From contig JACPCT010000090.1 in assembly GCA_016184445.1 (NCBI GenBank), positions 1 to 10,440 on the forward strand: a stretch of DNA of 10,440 nt. Reading direction: 5' to 3'. The position numbers and the translations under genes were made by a program. Each line of letters starts with the position of its first letter. Positions within the stretch are counted from its first letter, which is position 1. The notes beneath the pieces are model-generated. The model did not search any database. It had not been told where the DNA came from and saw only the letters and a program-made list of their open reading frames with translations. Source of the DNA: Candidatus Tectimicrobiota bacterium (GTDB lineage: Bacteria; UBA8248). This document shows, piece after piece, positions 5,713-10,440 of this stretch.

Positions 5713-7863
5713 TCAGCGCGGCTTGACGAGGGGGACGACAATCTCCTCCCCCGCCACGAGGCGGCGGAGATTTTTCCCGGGGTTATAACCCTGCACCAGC
5801 CAGAGGGGGATCCTGTAGGTCTGGGTCACGAGGGTCCAAACGTTTTCCTTGGGCGCCAGCTTGTGGCGGACCGTGCCGGCGACCTCGTACTTGCGCTCGA
5901 ACTTCTCCTTCAGGCCCCGGTGGTAGGAGAGCCGCCGCTCCAGGAAGTCCGCGCTCGAGACCCGGTCCAGCGGCACCTTCAGCTCCCGCCCCATGGGCAT
6001 GGCACGGCCCTGGCGGAGGCCGTTCAGCCGGTGGAGGCGGGCCGGGGACACCTCCAGCCACTCGGCGAAGTGGCTGATCGTCTCATTCTCCTGGATGTGC
6101 ACCCTGCCGATCCGATCCTTCCCCGTGGCCGAGACCGACAGCGCCTCGCGGAGGGCCTCCTCGCGCAGGGGGGAGACGGGCTCCTGTGCATTGGACTTCG
6201 GCGCCGTCTCGGGCCGAGGCCGGGCCTTCTCGCCGGCAGAGAGGACCGGAAGACCGGCCGCCTGGACGGGGAGGCGGTCGGCGGGTTCCTCCTGCGCGGT
6301 CACCCCCTCCAGCCAATCGATCGGGGGGGCCTGGTCCTCGCGGACCAGCCGGGGCTCCTCCTCCGGGGCCGCGGGCGCCTCTTTTGTCTCGGGGGCGGCC
6401 CCCTGGAGCTTCTCCGCCCCGGGCTTGGGCGTGGCCGGGGCTCCCTTGGCGGAAACCTCCCCGCCGGAAGCCGGCGGCTTCGCGGCGGCCACCTGGAGGG
6501 GCGCCGCCTCCTTCTTCCGGGAGGCGGCCCCCTGGGGGACGAGCAACCGGTCGCCCGGATGGATGAGAGCGTCGTGGAGCCCGTTCGCCGCCATGAGGTC
6601 CTGCACGCTCACCTTGTGGCGCCGGGCGAGCCCGCTCAGGGTGTCGCCCGGCGCGACGAAGGCCCAGCCGGCGCCATCCTTCTCCTGCGCGGAAAGGGGC
6701 CGGACGCCTCCCGAGGCGAAGGTCCGGGTCGCTTGGCCTCCCTGGCCCTCCGGGACGCGGAGCGGATAGCCCCGGGGGACGTGGCCCCGGCCCCGCGCCA
6801 CCCACGAACCCAGGGCGGGGTTCAGGGGCCGCAACGCCTCGCGCGGGAGGCCGATGCGGCGCGCGAGATCGTCGAGCGGCATGGGCTGGGGCACGTGGAA
6901 GACGTCGAAGCGCGCGGGCGGGTCCTGCGCCAAGGGGCCGTAAAAATCCCGAATGTTGCGGTGGACGTGGACCGCCGCGAGGAACTCCCCGTAGAAGTTG
7001 CGCGAGGCGAAGCCGAAGTGAGGCCCCCGGTAGCCCTTGACGATGGCGCCGAAGTCGCGCGTGCCCAGCGTGGCCACCGCCCGCTGCATGCCGTGGGCGC
7101 CGTGGTTGTAGGCGGTGAGGGCCAGCGGCCAGGTGCCGAGCTCCTGGTGGTTCAGGCGGAGAAGCCCGGCCGCCGCCTCCCCCGAGATGAAGGGGTCGCG
7201 CCGGCCGTCCACGGCGCCGTCCACACGCATGAAGAGGCGCCCCGTCGGCTGGGTGAACTGCCACATCCCGGCGGCGCGGGCCTTGCTGTAGGCCATCTCC
7301 TCGAAGCCGCTCTCGACGTGGGGGAGCAGGGTGAGTTCCAGCGGCAGGCCGCGCTGGCGGAAGGCGGCCTCAAAGCGGGGCAGGTAGCGCCCCGAGCGGA
7401 TGTAGCCCTGCCGGAACCTCTCCTTGAGCCCGGGCTGGGCCCGGACGCCGTAGGCGGACCGCCACACCTCCTGGCGGGGTTCGCCGGCGAGCATCCTGCG
7501 CAGGCGCTCCGCCAAGGGGCCCGCGCCGGGGGGGAGGGCCTTGCCCTCGGCGAGGGCGAGGAGGACGGCTTCGTGCCTCTGCCGCTCGGCCCGGATGGCG
7601 AGGCGCTGGCTCGGGCTTCCGCTCCAGGGGCTGTCGAGGCGCAGCGTGGCGTACACCCGGAGGTTCTCCTCGTCGTGGATGAGCACCTCCGAGGTGGAGA
7701 CCCGGGCGAAGACGCGCACCCAGAATTCCTTCTGCGCCGCCACAGGACCAGGAACGGGGAAGAGGGAAGATTTCGAAGAGCCCGGCGCGGCTCCCTCGGA
7801 AGAACCGGCGGCGAGAACAAGAAAAACAGCAACTCCGAGGGCAAGCTCCCGCATCCAGTTCAC
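5713..7863 (-). CDS. Membrane-bound-type lytic murein transglycosylase with LysM domains (MltD-like)
   Basis: A 716-residue secreted protein that cleaves the glycan strands of peptidoglycan, forming 1,6-anhydromuramyl ends. A signal peptide covers about residues 1-25 (hydrophobic ALGVAVFLVLAA) but has no lipobox Cys, unlike classical lipoprotein MltD. The transglycosylase domain spans roughly 140-310: catalytic Glu184 in LPHVESGFEE, then AAGMWQFTQPTGR (197-209), and the family's LALTAYNHG (247-255). A LysM domain follows at about 400-443 (VAPGDTLSGLARRHKVSV, NPGDRLLVP-like end), then a Pro/Ala/Glu-rich linker (445-585), a second LysM at 588-632, and a third degenerate LysM-like segment at about 665-712. 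GTG at 7863 is chosen because GGAAGGA lies 7 bases upstream; the ATG three codons later lacks a site. It has its own candidate promoter, and nothing nearby suggests a specialised secretion role. Confidence 0.93.
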   Translation of the reverse strand: MNWMRELALGVAVFLVLAAGSSEGAAPGSSKSSLFPVPGPVAAQKEFWVRVFARVSTSEVLIHDEENLRVYATLRLDSPWSGSPSQRLAIRAERQRHEAVLLALAEGKALPPGAGPLAERLRRMLAGEPRQEVWRSAYGVRAQPGLKERFRQGYIRSGRYLPRFEAAFRQRGLPLELTLLPHVESGFEEMAYSKARAAGMWQFTQPTGRLFMRVDGAVDGRRDPFISGEAAAGLLRLNHQELGTWPLALTAYNHGAHGMQRAVATLGTRDFGAIVKGYRGPHFGFASRNFYGEFLAAVHVHRNIRDFYGPLAQDPPARFDVFHVPQPMPLDDLARRIGLPREALRPLNPALGSWVARGRGHVPRGYPLRVPEGQGGQATRTFASGGVRPLSAQEKDGAGWAFVAPGDTLSGLARRHKVSVQDLMAANGLHDALIHPGDRLLVPQGAASRKKEAAPLQVAAAKPPASGGEVSAKGAPATPKPGAEKLQGAAPETKEAPAAPEEEPRLVREDQAPPIDWLEGVTAQEEPADRLPVQAAGLPVLSAGEKARPRPETAPKSNAQEPVSPLREEALREALSVSATGKDRIGRVHIQENETISHFAEWLEVSPARLHRLNGLRQGRAMPMGRELKVPLDRVSSADFLERRLSYHRGLKEKFERKYEVAGTVRHKLAPKENVWTLVTQTYRIPLWLVQGYNPGKNLRRLVAGEEIVVPLVKPR

Positions 7864-7870
7864 ATCACCA

Positions 7871-7877
7871 TCCTTCC
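7871..7877 (-). promoter_or_regulatory. Ribosome binding site for the transglycosylase
   Basis: GGAAGGA on the minus strand ends 7 bases before the GTG at 7863 and supports that codon over the ATG at 7854. Confidence 0.6.
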
Positions 7878-7938
7878 GCGCAAAAAAGATGGGCGGAGAC
7901 CCATTGAACTATTTTCGCCGGCAGACTTCAAGGTTTCG

Positions 7939-7967
7939 ATTATAGGAGAAATCTGGGGAGACTGAAA
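7939..7967 (-). promoter_or_regulatory. Probable promoter of the transglycosylase gene
   Basis: A perfect TATAAT (minus strand, 7944-7939) stands in an AT-rich patch that contrasts with the surrounding GC-rich DNA. TTTCAG lies 17 bases upstream (7967-7962) and is a poor -35. Transcription would begin near 7932, giving a leader of about 68 bases. Confidence 0.5.
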
Positions 7968-7978
7968 GATAAAGTGTT

Positions 7979-7994
7979 AAAGATCGCCATCTTT
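7979..7994. other. AT-rich inverted repeat upstream of the transglycosylase promoter
   Basis: AAAGAT (7979-7984) and ATCTTT (7989-7994) flank CGCC, and on the plus strand the repeat runs into TTTTGTTT. As a plus-strand terminator it would be weak, and no plus-strand gene reads into it. Lying just upstream of the candidate promoter, it could instead be a regulator site. Confidence 0.25.
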
Positions 7995-8188
7995 TGTTTG
8001 GCGAGGTGCGCAGGGGGGCCCCAGGAGGGACGCCCGGCCAGCTCTCGCGGCGGAGTTCAACGCTTGAAGCAGTCCGTCCCGATCTAGCAAGGGCGCTCAT
8101 GGGGCGCCAGAGCGCCGAGGTTGGTTTTTCTCCCTTCTTGTTCGCGGCCCGGACCGCCTCGGCCAGCAGGGCCACTCGGCAGACGGCG

Positions 8189-8215
8189 CGCCCTTTCCGA
8201 AGGGCGAAGCCCTTC
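8189..8215. repeat. Two alternative hairpins sharing one arm
   Basis: CGCCCTT (8189-8195) pairs with AAGGGCG (8200-8206) around TCCG, while GAAGGGC (8199-8205) pairs with GCCCTTC (8209-8215) around GAA. The central arm can join only one stem at a time. The pattern is a compact tandem inverted repeat of the REP or attenuator kind. Confidence 0.4.
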
Positions 8216-8362
8216 CGCCCCGCACCGCCGTCACTCGGTCCACCCCAAGGGCCACACCTCAAGCCGGACGGCGGACGCGGACCCGCCGGACACCCCCCCA
8301 GCCGGCCAGAAGCTAAGAATGCGGCTCCCCACCCATTCGCCGGTCCCCCTACATCTGATTGC

Positions 8363-8393
8363 GTCTCATTTCGAGACACGGCGGAGGACGCCG
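8363..8393 (-). terminator. Weak candidate terminator after the tup operon
   Basis: Immediately past the tupC stop on the minus strand, two 5-bp stems stand one base apart: CGGCG/CGCCG (8393-8379) and GTCTC/GAGAC (8377-8363), each with a 5-base loop. There is no T-run after them, so efficient intrinsic termination is doubtful; they may only protect the 3' end. Confidence 0.25.
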
Positions 8394-9065
8394 CTACGAA
8401 CCGGAGATTCGCCCGAAATATGCCACCCTTCCGTGTTCGAGCCGGATCTCCCCCCGGGCCGCGCCGGCGCCCCACTCCGGCTGATGGGTGCTCACCACCA
8501 CGGTCCGCCCCGTCCCGGCCAGGGCGAGGACGGCCGTCCGAAGGCGCCCGGCGGACTCCCGGTCCACCTCGGCTGTGGGCTCATCCAGCAGCAGGGTCTC
8601 CGCCCCGCACGCCATCGCCCGGGCCAGGGCGACCCGCTTGCGCTCCCCGCCTGAGAGGGCGTGCGCGCTCCGGCGGGCGAGATGGGCCAGCCCCGCCGCC
8701 TCGAGCGCCGCTTGCGCCGCCGCCTCGGCCCCGCGCCGACTCATCCCACGCGCCCGGAGGCCGTAGGCCACGTTGAAGCGCACCTCTCCCTGAAACAGGA
8801 AGGGCATCTGCGAGAGCATGGTCACCCGGCGGCGGTGGGCGAGCCCCGCCTTCCCGAAGGGGACGGGCGCCCCCATGTAGGCGACCCGCCCCTCATCGGG
8901 AGCCAGAAGGCCCGCCAGGACGCGCAGGAGGGTGGTCTTGCCCGCTCCGTTCGGCCCCGTGAGGAGGGTGACCCCGCCGGCGGGGACGGAGAGCGATTCC
9001 ACATCGAGCGCGGCGGTGCTCCCCAGGGTCACCCGGACGCCCGCGAGGCGGAACGCTTCGCCCAT
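8394..9065 (-). CDS. tupC: Tungstate ABC transporter, ATP-binding protein
   Basis: A 223-residue ATPase that powers tungstate import on the cytoplasmic side. All nucleotide-binding motifs are present: Walker A GPNGAGKTT (37-45), Q-loop Gln86 in LSQMPFLFQGEV, signature LSGGERKRVALARA (137-150), Walker B LLLDEP (158-163), D-loop AEVD (165-168, where many ABC proteins have SALD) and the switch His194 in STHQPEW. The family assignment rests on the motifs plus the neighbouring TupB and TupA. It lacks the C-terminal regulatory (MOP-type) domain of ModC, as expected for TupC. Its ATG shares one base with the tupB stop (TGATG), with AGAGG a few bases upstream, so the two are translationally coupled. 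It is the last gene of the operon. Confidence 0.9.
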   Translation of the reverse strand: MGEAFRLAGVRVTLGSTAALDVESLSVPAGGVTLLTGPNGAGKTTLLRVLAGLLAPDEGRVAYMGAPVPFGKAGLAHRRRVTMLSQMPFLFQGEVRFNVAYGLRARGMSRRGAEAAAQAALEAAGLAHLARRSAHALSGGERKRVALARAMACGAETLLLDEPTAEVDRESAGRLRTAVLALAGTGRTVVVSTHQPEWGAGAARGEIRLEHGRVAYFGRISGS

Positions 9066-9751
9066 CAGGACCTCTGGAGGAGGCGGGAGAGGAAGCTCAC
9101 CGCGACGACCATGGCCATCAGCACCGTCCCGAGGGCGATCCCGAAGCCGAACTCGCCCTTCGTGCTCTCGATCGCGATGGCGGTGGTGAGGGTGCGGGTG
9201 TAGCCCTCGATGTTGCCACCGAGCATCATGGCGATGCCCACCTCGGAGGACACCCGCCCGAAGGCCCCCAGCACGGCGGCCACCAGGCCGAAGCGCGCCT
9301 CGCGGAACACCGCCCAGGCGGCGCGGCCCGGGGAGGCGCCGAGGGTGAGCGCCGTCTCCCGGGCCCGGGCGTCCACGGCGGCGACGGCGGTCATCCCGTA
9401 CACCGCCGCGATGGGCAAGGCGAGGAGGGTCAGGCCCGCCACGATGGCCGGGGGCGAGAAGAGCAGATCGGCCGCCCCCAGCGGCCCGCGCCGGGAGATC
9501 AGCCCGTAGACCAGGAGGCCGATCACCACGGTCGGGAGCCCCAGGAGGCTCTGGAGGAGGGCGACGGCGGCCCCCCGCCCCCGGAACCGCGCGGCGGCGA
9601 GAAGGTAGCCCGCCGGGAGCCCGGCCAGGGAGGCGAGGAGGGTGGCCCAGAGGCTCACCTCCAGCGTCACCCAGGCCGCCCGCCAGACCTCCGGGTCTCC
9701 CGTCAGGGCGCGGCGAAGGCCCTCATGGAAGCCTTCGAGAAGGAACTCCAT
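9065..9751 (-). CDS. tupB: Tungstate ABC transporter, permease protein
   Basis: A 228-residue inner-membrane permease forming the translocation channel. Several hydrophobic helices are visible (for example WVTLEVSLWATLLASLAG near 27-44, SLLGLPTVVIGLLVYGL near 68-84, and AIVAGLTLLALPIAAVYG near 102-119). The ATPase-docking EAA-type loop reads ETALTLGASPGRAAWAVF at about 132-149. GRVSSEVGIAMMLGGNIEGY (165-184) and the following TRTLTTAIAIES are characteristic of the TupB branch of molybdate/tungstate permeases. The ATG lies one base after the tupA stop codon without a close ribosome site, which implies translational coupling, and its stop overlaps the tupC start. Length and architecture are normal for the family. 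Confidence 0.92.
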   Translation of the reverse strand: MEFLLEGFHEGLRRALTGDPEVWRAAWVTLEVSLWATLLASLAGLPAGYLLAAARFRGRGAAVALLQSLLGLPTVVIGLLVYGLISRRGPLGAADLLFSPPAIVAGLTLLALPIAAVYGMTAVAAVDARARETALTLGASPGRAAWAVFREARFGLVAAVLGAFGRVSSEVGIAMMLGGNIEGYTRTLTTAIAIESTKGEFGFGIALGTVLMAMVVAVSFLSRLLQRS

Positions 9752-9752
9752 G

Positions 9753-10439
9753 CTAGCCGCCCGGGGCCTTCCCCGCCGAGGGGAAGAAGAGCACCTTCCC
9801 GCCCATCCTGAAGCCGCCGATGAGCTTCTGGCCCTCGGGGGAGACGAGAAAGCCGATGTACTTCATCGCCAGATCGTGCTTCACGTGGGGGTGCCTCTTG
9901 GGGTTCACGGCGATCGCGCCATAGGGGTTGAAGAGCCTCTGGTCTCCCTCGATCGTGACCTCGAGCGCGATCTTCTTCTTGGCGGTCAGGGCGATGTAGG
10001 TGCCCCGGTCGGCGAGGGTGTAGGCCCCCTTCTCGTCGGCCGCGATGAGGGTGTTGCCCATCCCCTGCCCGAGGGCGCGGTACCACCCTCCGGCTGGCTT
10101 GGCGAGGCCCGCTGCTTTCCAGAGCTGGAGCTCCATCTTGTGAGTGCCCGAGTCGTCCCCCCGGCTGAACCAGAGGGCCTTCTTCTCCTCTATCTTCCGG
10201 AGGGCCGCGGCGGCGTCCTTCATCCCCCGGATCTCCGCGGGATCTTTCGCGGGGCCGGCCACGATGAAGTCGTTGTACATGACGCCCCGGCGGCCCACGC
10301 CGTGGCCGTCCGCCACGAACTTGTCCTCCGCCGCGCGCGCGTGGACGAGCACCACGTCCACGTCACCGTTCTGCCCCAAACGCAGGGCCTGGCCCGTCCC
10401 CACGGCGATCACGTCGACGGCGGCGCCGTGCTTCTTCTC
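9753..10439 (-). CDS. tupA: Tungstate ABC transporter, substrate-binding protein (5' end outside the window)
   Basis: 229 codons of a periplasmic binding protein; its start and signal peptide lie beyond the window edge, so roughly 40 N-terminal residues are missing relative to the usual length. TupA landmarks are strong: IAVGTGQALRLGQNGDVDVV early in the visible part, LVHARAAEDKFVADG, the GRRGVMYNDFIVAGP stretch, then WFSRGDDSGTHKMELQLWKA, whose DDSGTH segment is part of the oxyanion-binding site, and YTLADRGTYIAL. These match tungstate-specific TupA more than ModA; WtpA is a more distant alternative. It precedes tupB by one base. Any upstream promoter or molybdenum/tungsten cofactor riboswitch would be outside the window. 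Confidence 0.92.
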   Translation of the reverse strand, partial: EKKHGAAVDVIAVGTGQALRLGQNGDVDVVLVHARAAEDKFVADGHGVGRRGVMYNDFIVAGPAKDPAEIRGMKDAAAALRKIEEKKALWFSRGDDSGTHKMELQLWKAAGLAKPAGGWYRALGQGMGNTLIAADEKGAYTLADRGTYIALTAKKKIALEVTIEGDQRLFNPYGAIAVNPKRHPHVKHDLAMKYIGFLVSPEGQKLIGGFRMGGKVLFFPSAGKAPGG

Positions 10440-10440
10440 G

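Larger units (their letters stand above)
7995..8393. other. Intergenic region without a convincing gene, rich in inverted repeats
   Basis: About 400 bases between the transglycosylase promoter and the end of tupC. Open frames here have no family signature, no good ribosome site and irregular composition, so I call no gene. Structures seen: TTCAA/TTGAA at 8056-8068; a 7-bp stem GGCGCTC (8092-8098)/GAGCGCC (8110-8116) followed a few bases later by TTGGTTTTT; two mutually exclusive 7-bp stems sharing AAGGGC at 8189-8215; and two small hairpins just after the tupC stop. No tRNA, SRP RNA, RNase P or tmRNA signature was recognised. It may hold a small RNA, a decayed gene or only regulatory sequence. 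Confidence 0.4.

Noticed and set aside
4792..7965. A 1,057-codon open frame on the plus strand
   Set aside because: It is antisense to dnaN and the transglycosylase, both of which have clear family motifs, and shows no recognisable motif itself.
8092..8129. Intrinsic terminator on the plus strand
   Set aside because: The stem is good, but the T-rich run starts several bases after it, and no plus-strand gene lies upstream to be terminated.
7909..8475. A 188-codon minus-strand frame across the intergenic gap
   Set aside because: It overlaps the tupC end and the transglycosylase promoter, has no ribosome site and no family resemblance.
7994..8776. A 260-codon plus-strand frame covering the gap and part of tupC
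   Set aside because: Its second half is antisense to the well-supported tupC, and its first half is low-complexity without a ribosome site.

Overview
The window is a GC-rich bacterial chromosome segment (clearly above 60% G+C by eye) with dense coding, short intergenic gaps and common GTG starts. An MltD-like murein transglycosylase with a signal peptide points to a cell with a periplasm, probably Gram-negative (diderm). I see no rRNA, tRNA, transposase, CRISPR array or phage gene, and I cannot name a phylum; GC-rich soil or sediment lineages would fit.

Layout, left to right. (1) 1-431, minus: the N-terminal part of a PQQ-type beta-propeller protein, cut by the window edge. (2) 572-2371, plus: a probable two-gene unit, a YihY/BrkB-family membrane protein that appears to lack one transmembrane segment, then a cytidylate kinase-like protein. 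(3) 2368-4300, minus: an XRE-cupin regulator whose end overlaps the start of an MFS transporter. The MFS gene ends tail-to-tail with the kinase, and their stop codons share CTAG. (4) 4465-5565, minus: dnaN, the replication sliding clamp, without dnaA, recF or gyrB beside it. (5) 5713-7863, minus: a secreted lytic transglycosylase with LysM domains. (6) 7864-8393: a 530-base gap with no convincing gene, a likely promoter at its left end and several inverted repeats. (7) 8394-10439, minus: tupA (5' end outside the window), tupB and tupC, a tightly coupled tungstate ABC importer operon.

Working together: TupA captures tungstate in the periplasm, TupB is the membrane channel and TupC the ATPase, presumably supplying tungsten or molybdenum cofactor enzymes encoded elsewhere. 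The XRE-cupin protein probably senses a small molecule and controls itself and the MFS transporter through repeats in its leader. DnaN and the transglycosylase are housekeeping functions that each appear to have their own promoter. Most of the window is ordinary. The points most worth a second look are the shortened YihY core, the XRE-cupin/MFS module with its palindromes and its cupin lacking metal ligands, the dnaN location, and the structured 530-base gap. I found no convincing evidence of a wholly new system.
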